DNA from: Cephalopachus bancanus
Lineage: Eukaryota; Chordata; Mammalia; Primates; Tarsiidae
Direction: 5' to 3'
NCBI GenBank assembly: GCA_027257055.1
Contig: JAPVLO010000999.1
Coordinates: 1 to 64,000 of the forward strand
DNA length: 64,000 nt
Both the position numbers and the translations under genes were made by a program. Below, piece after piece: positions 1-11,232 of the stretch. The notes below the pieces were generated by a model. That model saw nothing but the letters and a program-made list of their open reading frames with translations, did no database searches and was not told the origin of the DNA. Position 1 is the first letter of the stretch. Every line of letters begins with the position of its first letter.

Positions 1-281
1 TGTTAATCCCGCATTTTGGGGAGGCTGAGGTGAATGATTGCCTAAACCCGTGAGTTCGAGACCCGCCTGGGCAAGTTGGCAAGACCTCATCTCTACAATA
101 AATCAAAATGAGCCAGGTGTGGTAGCACACTCCTGTAGTTTCAGCTACTTGGAAGGCTGAGGCAGAAGGATCGCTGGAGCCCAGCAGATCGACACCGCGG
201 TGGGTGGTCAGCTGGGAGCGTGCCACTGTACTCCAGTCTGGGTGACAGAGTAAGACGCCAACTCAAAGAAAAAAAAAAAAA
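1..281 (+). mobile_element. SINE (D-type dimeric Alu family), cut by window edge
   Basis: Starts inside the left-arm head and ends in an A-tail. It carries GAGTTCGAGACCCGCC at the B box and the linker CTACAATAAATC. Confidence 0.85.
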
Positions 282-1342
282 GAAGATCATAAGTTTCTGA
301 GTTAGAAAGCCTAGGATTCAATTTCCTTCTTTGCTAGTACTGGTTTCAGCTATTGACAAGGTATTTAACTTCTCTGAGCAACTGTGTTCTTATCTGTAAA
401 ATAGGGATAATATACATATTACAGATCTCAACCGTCTCTCTTGCATTTTTAGTTTCTTCCCTTCTTCCAGTGCCTTCTTATTAGTGACAAACAACAACAA
501 CAAAACCCCCACCAATACCCTACAAGATCTACTCTCCTAGTTTGTTTGCTCTTTCAACAGGAAACGTCTTGGAAGACACAACTGCACTTGTTAGCTCTCC
601 TTCCTCTGAGCCACTTAAGCCTTTACCTCCTGCAAGTAGCTTTTATCCTCACCAAGAAATGACGAATGACCAAGTTAATGATCACCAAGTACAGTGGTCC
701 TTTCTTAGTCTTCATTCTATTTGATTTCTTCTAGTTTTTCACTTTATTTGTAATGAAAAATATTAGTTAAATAGAAAAGTAATATATCCTTCTGGCTTCT
801 TTCTACATTTTGTTGCAGTATTCATTGGCTATCTCATGAATTTAACTAAAACATTTGGGTAGGTAGCTCCCCAAATTCTAATTCTGATTCTAACCTCTTT
901 GAGTGTTTTCCCCAAGTAACTCCCATGCATTTCATACAGGAGATTTTGCTTGCATTTCACATTTCTACCTTCCTCTTATCCCCATAATTTTCTCATCTTC
1001 CCTATTTTTGCCAATGGCAACATCTTTACCATATTCTCCTAGGTTTATGTTTGGACACTTGAAGTTCTTTTTATTCCTCCTCCTTTCCCCTCCACTCTAC
1101 TCCACTGACTCCCCAGGCTAGTGACTGCCCAAGACCACAGATTTTGCCTTTTGCACCAGTCTCTTTTCCAGTCCATGAGGTCTTGCCAACTTCCTCCTCC
1201 TCACCGTGTCTCTCTTAGCTCTGCATATTGACTCTCTACAAGATCACAGACCGCTCCCAGCTGCCTCCTTGCCTCCAGGCTCTACTTGTGTCCTCATATA
1301 GCTGCCACACTCATTTTTTGCCTAAAAGTCAACTCTATTAAA
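282..1342. other. Upstream intergenic DNA, no gene seen
   Basis: AT-rich and pyrimidine-rich single-copy-looking sequence. Short open frames here lack any recognisable protein similarity. Confidence 0.6.
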
Positions 1343-1643
1343 TTTTTTTTTTTTTTTTTTTTTTTTAGTTGGAGTCTCACTCTGTCGCCCAGACTGGAGT
1401 CCGGTGGCTGCTCCCAGCCACCGCAGCCTCGACCTACTGGGGCTCCGGCGATCCTTCCGCCTCAGCCTTCCGAGTAGCCAGAATTACAGGCGCGCGCTAC
1501 CACGCCCGGCTAATTTTTTTATTTACTGTAGAGATGAGGTCTCACCAAGTTGCCCAGCTGGGTCTCAAACCCACGGGCTCAGGCAATCCACTCACCTCAG
1601 CCTCCCAAAGGCACGGGATTACAGGCTGAGCCACCGAGCCCGG
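1343..1643 (-). mobile_element. SINE (D-type), full length
   Basis: Poly-T of about 24 on the left, head ending GAGCCCGG on the right. It has AGAATTACAGG in the right arm but keeps the 5 nt missing in D5 copies. Confidence 0.9.
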
Positions 1644-2547
1644 TTTACAAAAGTTTCCTATGATGCCTCAGTGTCTTTTAGCTAAACCCACCAACCATCC
1701 TATCATAATTATGTATTACAAATGCTGTGCTCCAATTAAGTGAAATACTACTCACATGTTCTGTTGCATGCCTCCTATTTTTCCAGTGGCATGCCATCAC
1801 TTGCCTTATTCTTCCAGGCTTCTTGTCCTCTCCTGACACAACATATACACATCCTGTATATATTCCCAGGAAATCTCAGACATCATCTCTATGATTCTTG
1901 CCTAATGTCTTTACACAGATGTAACCAACTTCCTCCTCCTCTGCACTTCCTAAAGATCTCCAGTTCTCCTCTTAAACCGATGATGACTTTCTACCTGGTA
2001 GTCAGTGGAGTAGAGTGGAGGAGAAGCGAGAAAGAAGAAAAAGAACCTTAAGTGTCAGGACGTGGACCTAGGAGAATATGGTGATGACGCTGCCATTAGC
2101 AAAAATAAAGAAGATGAGAAAATTATGGGGATGAGAGGATGATGGAGGTGTGAAATGCAAGCAAAATCTCCCGCATGAGATGCATGGTAGTTACTTGGTG
2201 ACATTACCTAGTAGTAAGTCTTATTCTCTTTACTGGGCTATAAAGCTCACTTAGTTCTGCATTCATTCAGCAAATATCTTTTGAATATCTATTAAGTACA
2301 ATCACAGTGCTAGTCTATGGAGGTACAGAAATGAAGAAGACATGGTTTCTCCCCTCCAGGAACTCGTCGTAAGGAGATAGTAAGAAAAATAAGCTAATAC
2401 TAACTAAGTAGTTTGCAAATAGTATGACAGAGATATGTACAGGATGTTTGGGGGAGAATAAAGGAGGTACACCAAATTCAGCCTTGAAGCACAAGAGGAA
2501 GAACAGAAAACTTCCATGAGCAGGCAATGCCTAAACCAAACCTTAAA
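1644..2547. other. Upstream intergenic DNA
   Basis: No gene seen. The stretch about 2255-2340 (CATTCATTCAGCAAATATC onward) resembles the common L2/MIR-type mammalian remnant motif. Confidence 0.4.
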
Positions 2548-2549
2548 TA

Positions 2550-3055
2550 TTGGTTTGATGCATAAGTTCATAGCATTTTTCCTTGCCCATGGAATGCCAA
2601 TGTCACATGATGGTTGACTGGTGACAGTTGACTGACGCAGATCATCATGATTTAAAGCATTTAAACGGTCTTCATCAAAGCCTGATGATCTTCCTGAATG
2701 TGGAGGATCACTCAGGTCAAAGTGGCCCTCTTTGAAACGACAAAACCATTTTCTTGCTGTGCTTTCCTCGATGGCATTCTCCTCGTACATGGCACAGATA
2801 TTTTGAGTTGCCACCACTGCTTTTACTCCTCTGTTAAACTTAAACAGAATATGTTGCGAGTGTTTGTTTTTTTTCTTTCCCACTTGACACTGAATCTTCT
2901 TTAGCCCACAATCAGTACTAACTTTCTTCAAATCTAAAAAATGCAAGACATATTCACAAGCACAACATTATCACTTCAAATGACAAATGACAAACTCCCA
3001 ACACCACAGTGTTGCCATGCCAAAAACAAACATTACAACTTATGCATCAATCTAA
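2550..3055 (-). mobile_element. Internally deleted mariner (Tc1/mariner) DNA transposon
   Basis: Terminal inverted repeats agree at TTGGTTTGATGCATAAGTT (left, from 2550) and TTAGATTGATGCATAAGTT (right, read on the minus strand from 3055). Both ends abut a TA target duplication (2548-2549 and 3056-3057). On the minus strand, about 2600-2865 encodes the N-terminal DNA-binding part of a mariner transposase (FKFNRGVKAVVATQNICAMY, then TARKWFCRFKEGHFDLSDPP and HSGRSS). The second HTH and the catalytic domain are absent, leaving a 506-bp non-autonomous derivative. The ends differ from the Hsmar1/MADE1 ends I know (TTAGGTTGGTGCAAAAG). Confidence 0.85.
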
Positions 3056-3237
3056 TACTAACAGTGCTGACTCCGCTGTGGATGAGGGGAAAAGATAATT
3101 GGGGTAGAAGGAAGGAGATATTTAAAGGGTACCAGAAATAGGCCAAGGCATATAATTGATTCATACCTATTTCCTGTACTGCAGTGGTTCCAACACCTGT
3201 ATTAAACCAGGGCTGTTCCATTATAAAGTCTCCATCA

Positions 3238-3537
3238 CCGGGCTCGGTAGCTCAGCCTGTAATCCCGCGCTTTAGGTGGCTGAGGTGAGTGGATTGCCTG
3301 AGCCTGAGGGTTCGAGACCCGCCTGGGCAACTTGGCGAGACCTTATCTCTACAAAAATTCTACAAAAAATTCAAAAATTAGCCGGCCATGGTAGCGTGCG
3401 CATGTAGTTCCAGCTAATTGGAAGGCTGAGGTGGAAGGATCGCTGGAGCCCAGCAGGCTGAGGCTGCAGTGGCAGTGAGCAGTCACTGCACTCCAGTCTG
3501 GGCGACAGAGTGAGACTCCAACTCAAAAAAAAAAAAA
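3238..3537 (+). mobile_element. SINE (D-type), full length
   Basis: Head CCGGGCTCGGTAGCTCAGCC, with a duplicated linker segment (CTACAAAAATT repeated) and an A13 tail. Confidence 0.9.
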
Positions 3538-4170
3538 GACAGGAAAACTCCTATAGCAGAAGGGGTCCTGAAGGATTGCCCTGCCTAACTAATTTTAGAG
3601 TGAAGACCTCCCTGAATCATTTTCCTATATTTCTTGTCCCATCTCATGATATTAGAGTTCAATCTTGAATATACAGTCCCTAAAAGCCTAAATAGTCACA
3701 CCACTGCTCTGAACTCAAGTCATTTCACTTGCTTTTATTTAAGCATTTGGATTAATAGAAATGTAGAGATTCCTGAGTTCAAGTCCCTGATTTTGTGAGT
3801 GACAAAACAAGTTCCAGGGGGGCAACATGATACATGCAAGGATCAACAGAACTGGGAGATATGCAGTCACTCTGTACTGTTTCCATACATACTTTCATAA
3901 AACTTGCACTGGGTAATATGTTGCTTTATCCTGCTTCTCTCTCATATTTAAGTCTCTTCTTGTTTTTCACCATTGTGCGTTCATTTTTCATTGAATGACA
4001 CTGGTGAAGTAAGACAACTTTTTTTTTTAGAAAGCATGATTTATTGAGAGGACAGAAAAGCTCCCACAGTGGGAGGGGACCCAAAGGGGTTGCCTGACAA
4101 CTTTTAATATTCACTTGACAGAAAAGAAAAGAAAGTCTCAAGTGATGAAAGAACTAGTCTATCAGTGTAC
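3538..4170. other. Upstream intergenic DNA
   Basis: No gene or clear repeat recognised apart from a short T-run at 4019-4028. Confidence 0.5.
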
Positions 4171-4175
4171 AGCTG

Positions 4176-4590
4176 TATAGGTCGGCTTGAGCTGTTGTAA
4201 CAAAATGCCATACACTGGGTGGCTTAAACAACAGGAATTCAGTTCTGAAGGCTAGGAAGTCCAAGATCAAGGTGTCAATTTGGTTTCCAGGTGAGGCCTT
4301 CTTGGTTTGCAGATGGCTCCCTTTTTGCTGTGTACTCACACGGAGAAAAGGAGAGAGAGAGGGAGAGAGAGAGGGAGAGACAAGGTAAGAGTAAGCTCTC
4401 TGATGTCTTTTCTTATGAAGGCACTAATTCCATCATGACCCCCTCCCACAACACCTCATCTACCTCATCTAAACCTGATTACCTCCCAAAGGCCCCATTT
4501 ACAAATACCATCACATTGGGAGTTAGGACTTCAGTGCATGAATTTGGTGGGGGAATGGGACAAAATTCAGTCCAGTGCAAGAGCTGAATT
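4176..4590. repeat. Ancient dispersed repeat, copy 1 (old mammalian LTR-like family)
   Basis: Contains GAGCTGTTGTAACAAAATGC, GGTGGCTTAAACAACAGGAA, AAGTCCAAGATCAAGGTGTC and, at the far end, GGAGTTAGGACTTCAGTGCA. The same order of landmarks recurs at 26222-26655. It resembles MLT1-type consensus pieces I remember; the exact family is uncertain. A GAGAGA purine tract sits at 4339-4382. Confidence 0.55.
4339..4382. repeat. (GA)n-rich simple repeat
   Basis: Nearly pure purine run of GAGAGA and GGGAGA units inside the ancient repeat. Confidence 0.85.
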
Positions 4591-5499
4591 CACGCCAGTT
4601 CCAGAACTAGGACCAGCACCCAAGATAATGGGTTAAATAACACTGGGGAAACATTTGTTGAAGTCTGCACAGCAAGGGAAGCATGACTACCCAAGTCTTG
4701 TCAGTGGCCTAAGAGAGATATGGCAATAACTAGGGAAGTATGTGCCATAATGGGAAACAGCCCTCTGAGGATTTGAAACTGGATGCCATTACATCCTACT
4801 GAGCAGAGGAAGAGAGAAAATGTTTCCAACAGGTAGATGTTGAGGGGACAATACTTCAGGCATAGGAGCAGTGTTAGGAAGGACTCTGAAATGGAAAGGT
4901 ACTGGTTGCCTTTGGGGAATAGGACAGAGCCAGCCTCACCACAGAGAACTGGGCATGTAGGGGAGTGGCGCAGAATAAGGCTTGACATCTCACTGCCCTA
5001 CTCTGTCCTCTGCAGACATTGTCTCTTCCTTTCTACTGTCCTGGGGGTAGGGACTCTGTTCTCCATTCACTTAGTTGAACCTAAAGGGACTAGTCCCAGG
5101 TCTCTGCAGAGGGTGGCACATAAATCACAGGCTACTGAAAGGAAACAAAGCCAGTGGAGCCCTCGATGTAGCAAGGTCATGCCAATTGTGAAATGGGGCA
5201 GCAGAACGTTTTTCCAGTGAAGTGGAAATGCAGTGGAGCAAGAAGGCAGAGAGAGGTTTCATGCCAGTGTTCGTAAACTGAAGAAGAAAGAAACATGATC
5301 TTTTCTTAAAATACACAAGGAAAGGAGCCTGGGCTTTAAGGTCAGCGTGGTCCTTGCACCACTAGTATCCATGGGAGGCAGCTATCCCTGACCTGGGCGA
5401 CTGCTAGGAAGGAAGGGTAAGGACAAGGCCTAACTAAGGGACAGAGGTCATCAGGGTAGAAACACCGCCGGTTTAGAGGCGAGGAAAGGGCAAAGCAGG
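4591..5499. other. Upstream flank of the APLP2 CpG island
   Basis: No gene or recognisable repeat. Base composition rises toward the island. Confidence 0.5.
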
Positions 5500-5879
5500 C
5501 TGGGAGAAGCAGCGCACGGGAGAGGGGCGCGCCCTGCGCAGGGGTCGGGGGAGGAGGAAGGCTGCCTCTTTTAGTCCTTCCCCCGCCTCGGAGGACGACC
5601 TTTGGCAAACCATCCTGGACTCCTAACAAGTTATCCTGTTTTTAATAAAACCATTTCCAGACCGAAAAGAGGGCGGTACTCAATGGAATCTGAAAAATAC
5701 CCCGCATGGGCGGGGGGCCGGGGCGTGACCCTATTAGGAGGCTGCAGGCTGACAGACAAGCGCGGCTAGGATAGACAACCGAGCGAGGTGCTACAGGCCC
5801 GAGTTAGCCCCCGCGGCTGCAAAACCGCTGCCCCCGGCCCACTCTGCGCCCAACCTCGCGCCTCGCGGCCACTAGGTCC

Positions 5880-6192
5880 AGTGCGGGGGCGGGGCCGTCC
5901 ACGGCTGGGGGGGGCCCGGGGCGGGGGCGACGGCTAACCGAGCGGGAGGAGCTGGCTCTTCCATCCCCTGATTGGGTTTGGACTGAATAAGGGGCGGTGT
6001 CTTGATAAGGTTCTGCGAGCTAGCATTGGGCGCCGCAGACGGAGGGCGTGGTTTGTGAAGTCAGTTCCGGTTGGGGTAAAACCCCCGGGGCGGCGGCGAA
6101 CGGGCTTCAGATGCTTCTGGGTCGCGGTGGGAGAGGCGCGGAGTCTGCGTGTGTGAGCTTGAGAGCCGTGCTGTAGAGCGACCCGGCGAGGG
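5880..6192 (+). promoter_or_regulatory. APLP2 core promoter and 5' UTR (TATA-less)
   Basis: No TATA box sits upstream of the start codon. Visible elements are an Sp1-type GC box at 5885-5896, two inverted CCAAT boxes (ATTGG) at 5971-5975 and 6025-6029, 54 bp apart, and an ETS-type TTCCGG at 6065-6070. Two CCAAT boxes at this spacing recall NF-Y-bound promoters. The transcription start is not determinable; the ETS site and the sequence just after it are a reasonable place. Factor assignments rest on motif matches only. Confidence 0.65.
6111..6176 (+). CDS. Candidate upstream ORF of 21 codons in the APLP2 leader
   Basis: ATG at 6111 opens a 21-codon frame (begins MLLGRGGRG) that stops at TAG 6174-6176, 16 nt before the APLP2 start. 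Its start context is weak (C at -3, C at +4), whereas the APLP2 start has G at -3 and +4. If transcripts begin upstream of 6111, leaky scanning or reinitiation would be expected. It is a real ORF in the sequence; its translation is inference. Confidence 0.35.
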   Translation: MLLGRGGRGAESACVSLRAVL

Positions 6193-6297
6193 ATGGCGGC
6201 CACCGGGACCGCGGCCGCCGCAGCCGCGGGTAGACTCCTGATTCTGCTGCTGGTCGGGCCCACAGCCCCCGCCGCGGCTCTGGCCGGCTACATCGAG
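6193..6297 (+). CDS. APLP2: APLP2 exon 1 (coding part): signal peptide
   Basis: Encodes 35 residues: MAATGTAA, an alanine run, the hydrophobic core LLILLLVG, then an Ala/Pro-rich stretch ending ALAGYIE. This is a secretory signal peptide with likely cleavage near residue 31. The start was chosen because it is the first ATG with a strong context (GGGATGG) and matches the known APLP2 N terminus. The exon ends at GAG followed by a GT donor (phase 0). The frame stays open for about 200 bp into the G-rich intron, which is chance in GC-rich DNA. Confidence 0.95.
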
Positions 6298-6339
6298 GTG
6301 GGCACCAGGCGAGCGTCGGAGCGCCGTCTCCTTCGCCCG

Positions 6340-6450
6340 CCGGGGGAGCGCGGCCTGCGGGGGGGCGAGCGGGGGGGGCGAGCTGCAGGTCTGCGGGGGG
6401 GCGGGCTGGGCGCGGCCTTGGGGGGGGTGGGGGGGGGGCCGGCGCTGCGG
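6340..6450 (+). promoter_or_regulatory. G-run cluster at the start of intron 1 (G-quadruplex potential)
   Basis: Just after exon 1 the coding strand has many runs of four to eight G (for example 6361-6380 and 6420-6438). Such sequence can form G-quadruplexes and R-loops downstream of CpG-island promoters. Formation is inference. Exact run lengths may be sequencing-sensitive. Confidence 0.5.
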
Positions 6451-7050
6451 CGAGTCTGGCGCGCCCTCCCCCGCCCGCCCCTTGCTTGGCGCAGTGCTTA
6501 GCGCTGGAGGTCGGGCAGCCTCCGTCGCCCCAGAGGCCAAATGAAAGGCGTCAGGGGTGCGGGGGGCGGCCGGCCGCCTCGGCCTCCCCAGCCTCCATCC
6601 CGCCCGCGGCGCCGCCACATCCTCCGGGGACCCCGCGCGGCTCCGGTGCCCGCCCCGCCCTCCCCCGGGGCAATGAGAGCCTCTGCCGTGCGCCCTGCGG
6701 CCCCGCCGGTAGTCCGAGCGCTCTCCGGTGTCGGGGTCCGCGGCTCGCCTCCCTCCGGGGGCGTCCCCACTCAGACTCCGCACGCTCCCTCTTCGGGCGG
6801 CAGGGCCTTCGCCCGGGCTGCTTCCCACCTGCCAGCGGCAGGCGCCGCCTTTGTTGGCCAGGTGGGCTTAGCCGTGGGGTTGCGGCCCCGGCCCCTCGAG
6901 AGTGGCGGGGATGCTGGCGAGCCCTGGGAGAACGCTCCCACGCCGGGCCGCGGGGGTGCCGGCTGCTCCCTCTGCCGCCCGGGAGCCGATGCCACCGCGC
7001 TGGCATCGGGCTCTAGCCAGGAATTTTTAAATATAGCTGTTTGCCTAAGT

Positions 7051-9150
7051 CTGATAAACTAGGGGAAAACCCCCTTTGTGGTGTTGGTGTTGCCCCCTTG
7101 TGCGAAGGTTTCAACGCAAAGGGAAGGAGCTCGCGAATACGTTGTAAACTCTTGGGAAAAAGTGTACTTTTTCGGTGTGAGGATGTCCGTAGTAGGTTCT
7201 GCTTCAGAGGTGACCCCGTAAACATCTTTGTGCTGAGAGGTGGCCGAGGGGCCTGGCTTGCCGGGCGACGGCGAGAGTTGAGGCTGCGCGAAGAGGCAGG
7301 GTGACTGGGGTCCAGGTCTCCGCAGCGTGGTCCCCACCGTGCCGCCTTGGAGGAACCCTTCTGTCGCGGAGGGCTTTATTTTGACTTGCCTTCTCGAAAT
7401 AGCTTGAACTGTTGCACTGGAATGTGTTCCTGGTGTAGTTTATTTCTTATCCCTCTTGGCTATTTTAAAAATTACAACCAGTTTCTGCGTACTTAGCTAA
7501 TTTCAGAGAGACCTGAAGACTGGATTTGATTAAACAGGCATTAACTTAGAACTTTCTAATAAACACCTCAAGTTAGAGTGTGTGTACTTCTACTGAATGT
7601 TCAAATATTTCCACGGGTAAAATAAATCTAATAAATCTCTCTGATGGAAGGGCTTAAAACCTTTGTATTCACCCTGCTTAAAGCTTTATGACTCTGAGGG
7701 AGAAAAAAAAAGAAGTTAACCTTTAAGTAAAAATAGTTAATGTTTATCTACACAGGATTTTAGATTAGGGAGATTTTAGTCTTTCACACGGTGGTCCCTG
7801 ATGTTATGTCGCATGAAAACGGATAGATGAGAGGGCTGGGAGGAAAGAAAAAGATTTTGTCTGGAATATGGAACTTCATTGGTGGGTCAGTTATCAGAAA
7901 CCATCGTTCCCACTCTCACCTCACTTCTCTGTGAGGTACTGGTGAATTCACCATAAAGGATTTGTCGGTTTTAAAGAGTATGTTAACACTTGGGCAGAGA
8001 AAGAAAAGGTAACAATATTGGAATTTGCTGTTGTGGGTTAAATTTGATTGTTAGGCACAACATTGTTCAACTGAAAAGTCTGGCTAAACAAAGTAGGAAT
8101 TAAACATTTCTGAAAAGTGATTTTATGTTAACTCCTCTTCTTTGGAACTATGTTTTTGCCCACACTTCCTAGATTATCTTTTAATTGGCCTTTCTTTTTG
8201 TCAGGCTGGCAGAATTTTATCTGTATACGTATAATTTGATTTTGTTTATTTGCTGTCAGCAAAGGACTGGCTAAGCCTTAATTTAGATGAGAATGGCCTA
8301 AATCAGGATGTCTTTGGGAAGGCCCTTATTCAGATTAGCCATAGGGATTCTGGCCAAATCCCTGATCAAGTTGCTTGGCACAGAATTATTGATTGGCAAA
8401 TCTTTAGTGTTGCTTGGTGTTGACTGAATTAATCTCTTACACCTGTTCAAAAAGAACTCCCCCCACCTCTACATTCAGGGTCACTTCCTCTCTTAAATCT
8501 GAGACAAGTTCTTGTGTACATGCTCTCATTTGGGAATTCTGCGTACTTAAAACCCTGTGCACTATACAGTGAATGTTTAGGCTTCTGAGAACCAGAACTT
8601 GAGTTCATTCTGCCACATTTGAAAGTTAGAGGGCCATTTGATTGTCAGTTTTCAGAAACCGCAAACCCAAATTAAGTATGACAACTGAGATGGAGGAAAG
8701 AATGCTTTGTGTTAGTATTTCTGAGAAGTGGAATGGGCGACGTCTAATTGTACTTGGAGAGATACCTTGGTAATGCTTCTGATAGGAATATCAGTCATTA
8801 TTTTATTATAACTATGTGTAAAAATCTTTTGATAAATACGATAAACTGAGTTGTATCAACCAGGTCTTCCTTTTGTAGAGGGAATTTGTTGTGCTACCAT
8901 CTATAGTGGGATATCATAACCATAAGCCACATGTAGTTACTGAACTTGCAGAGTAACTAGTGTGACTTAGGAATGAATTTTTCATTTTATTTAATTTTAA
9001 TTAATTTAAGTTTGCATTTAAAAATTGATTCAGTGATTGGAAAACTTAACTTTGGGAAAAAACTTGGTTATGTGAATGTCCTTTTTAAACTGTATATTTA
9101 ATGAACTGTAAATGTAGGTCAAGTATTTCCTATTAAAATTTAGCTTCTGA
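7051..9150. other. Intron 1, 5' part, single-copy
   Basis: About 2 kb with no SINE and no recognisable coding sequence. The absence of insertions beside the promoter may mark regulatory DNA, but no specific element is identifiable by eye. Confidence 0.5.
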
Positions 9151-9449
9151 GCCGGGCTCGGTGGCTCAGCCTGTAATCCCGTGTCTTTGGGAGGCTGAGG
9201 TGAGTGGATTGCCTGAGCCCGCAGGTTCGAGACCCACCTGGGCAACTTGGTGAGACCTCATCTCTACAATAAATGAAAAATTAGCCAGGCGTGGTAGTGC
9301 ACGCCTGTAGTTCCAGCTACTTGGAAGGCTGAGGTGGAAGGATCGCCGGAGCCCAGTGGGTCGAGGCTGTGGTGGCCAGGAGCGGCCACTGCACTCCAGT
9401 CTGGGTGACAGAGTGAGACTCCAACTCAAAAAAAAATAAAATAAAATAA
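9151..9449 (+). mobile_element. SINE (D-type), full length with target-site duplication
   Basis: Flanked by AAAATTTAGCTTCTGA on both sides (16 bp). Tail of AAAAT units. Confidence 0.95.
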
Positions 9450-9609
9450 AATTTAGCTTCTGAATTGAGATGTACCGTAAGTAAAATACACACCAGATTT
9501 CGAAGACTTGGCAAGGAAAAAAATTGGAATCTCTGTAATTTTTATACTGATTACATTGAAATGACAATACTTTAGACATTGGGCTAAATAAAGTATTAAA
9601 ATTAACTTA

Positions 9610-9910
9610 GCTGGGCTCGGTGACTCAGCCTGTAATCCCGTGCCTTTGGGAGGCTGAGGTGAGTGGATTGCCTGAGCCCGCGGGTTCGAGACCCGCCTGG
9701 GCAGCAAGACCTCATCTCTACAATAAACAAAAAAATCAGCTGGGCGTGGTAGCGCACGCCTGTAATTCCGGCTACTTGGAAGGCTGAGGCGGAAGGATCG
9801 CCGGAGCCCAGCAGGTCGAGGCTGCGGTGGCCGGGAGCGGCCACTGCACTCCAGTCTGGGCGACAGAGTGAGAGCGACTCAACAAAAAATAAAAATAAAA
9901 AAAAAAAAAA
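9610..9910 (+). mobile_element. SINE (D5-type), full length
   Basis: Carries the complete 17-nt T-arm sequence GCGGGTTCGAGACCCGC, the 5-nt deletion (GGGCAGCAAGACC), ATCAGC and GTAATTCCGG. Confidence 0.95.
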
Positions 9911-9969
9911 TTAAATTAAGTTTACCTGTTTCTCTTAACTCTAGTACGGCTACTAGAAAGTTTAATGCA

Positions 9970-10282
9970 GCCGGACTTGGTGGCTCAGCCTGTAATCCCG
10001 CGCCTTTGGGAGGCTGAGGTGAGTGAATTGCCTGAGCCTGCGGGCTCGAGACCCGCCTGGGCAACTTGGCGAAACCTCATCTCTACAATAAATCAAAAAT
10101 TAGCGTGGTAGCATGCGCCTGTAGTTCCAGCTACTTGGAAGGCTGAGGCGGAAGCATCGCCGGCACCCAGCAAGCAAGGCTGCGGTGGCTGGGAGTGGCC
10201 ACTGTACTCCAGTCTCGGTGACAGAGTGAGACTCCAGCTCAAAGCAACAACAACAACAACAACAACAAAAAACAAACAAAAA
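9970..10282 (+). mobile_element. SINE (D-type) with expanded (CAA)n tail
   Basis: Flanked by AGAAAGTTTAATGC. The tail has become a CAA trinucleotide repeat (10244-10272). It is the third + strand copy in 1.1 kb. Confidence 0.95.
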
Positions 10283-10420
10283 AGAAAGTTTAATGCTACA
10301 TATGTGGCTCACATATATTTCTGTTGGACAGTGCTGATTTAAAGTCTTGCTTAAAGTTGGTTCTGAGTGTGTTTTATTAGCACAATTTTTGAATATGTTC
10401 CTATATTTCTCCAGTAAGTC

Positions 10421-10685
10421 TTTTTTTTTTTTTTGAGTCAGAGTCTCACTCTGTTACCCAGGCTGGAGTACAGTGACACGACCACGGCTCTGGGTGATCC
10501 TTCTGCCTCAGCCTTCTAAGTAGCTGGGACTATAGGCACGTGCCACCACGCCCACTAATTTTTAAAATTTTTTTGTGGAGATGAAATCTTGTTATATTGC
10601 CTAGGCTGGTTCCAAACTCGTCAAGCAATCCTCCCGCGTTGGCCTCCCAAAGTGCGGGATTACAGGCTGAGCCACTGAGCCTGGC
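10421..10685 (-). mobile_element. SINE (I-type), diverged
   Basis: D-like head (GATTACAGGCTGAGCC on this strand) but a J-like body and a deletion in the left arm near the B box. Confidence 0.8.
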
Positions 10686-10998
10686 TTATACATTTTCTAA
10701 GTCTAAGACATTCGCTAACATAACCTCAGTATAGCTATTAATCTAAGACAATTTAACATTGATACAATACTTGAATTATATCTACTGTCTTTATTTCGGT
10801 TTGTTAGTTGACTCTGTAATGTTCTTTATAACACTTGAAAATAAGGTTACTTTGAAAGCCAAAGAGCTTTTGAATTCTTGACAGTAACATATGAAATAAT
10901 ATTTTTTCATAAATATAGAAATCAGGCTTTTAACTTACTGGATTTTTTTTGTCTTTGGAAAAATCAAAACATAACTTTCAAAGAGTCTTCTCTCTCTC
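10686..10998. other. Intron 1 spacer
   Basis: AT-rich, nothing recognised. Confidence 0.5.
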
Positions 10999-11158
10999 TT
11001 TTTTTTTTTTGAATTGGGATTTCACTTTGTCACCCAGGCAGGTGTACGGAGGTGGGAACAATCACAGCTCACCATAGCCTCTATCTCCAGGCTCAGTCAG
11101 TTGTCCTGCCTCAGCCTCCTAAGTAGCTGGGACTATAGGTGTGAGCCACCATCCAGCC
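10999..11158 (-). mobile_element. SINE, short (monomer-like, J-type)
   Basis: About 150 bp, with right-arm tail sequence joined directly to a head reading GACTATAGGTGTGAGCCACC. Confidence 0.75.
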
Positions 11159-11232
11159 AAGATTCTTTTTTTATATTATTTACCCCTACTGAATTCTCAG
11201 GCTTTTGGATTTTCTTTTGAGTATAAAGAAGA

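Larger units (their letters stand above)
5500..7050. promoter_or_regulatory. CpG island spanning the APLP2 promoter, exon 1 and start of intron 1
   Basis: The stretch is very G+C rich and dense in CpG, unlike the AT-rich DNA on both sides. It carries GC boxes at about 5885-5896 (GGGGGCGGGGCC) and 5910-5930. This is the expected unmethylated, broadly expressed promoter type for APLP2. Island limits are estimated by eye. Confidence 0.9.

Noticed and set aside
6298..6501. Open frame continuing from exon 1 into intron 1
   Set aside because: The GT donor at 6298 and the perfect phase-0 join to exon 2 show this is intron.
6061..7062. Long overlapping open frames on both strands around exon 1 (up to 255 residues)
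   Set aside because: GC-rich CpG-island DNA has few stop codons. Only the signal-peptide frame at 6193 matches a known protein.
9610..9910. Calling the TTCGAGA T-arm-like segments tRNA genes
   Set aside because: They lie in the left arm of Alu-family SINEs with the usual dimer body, tail and target duplications; no acceptor or anticodon arm is present.
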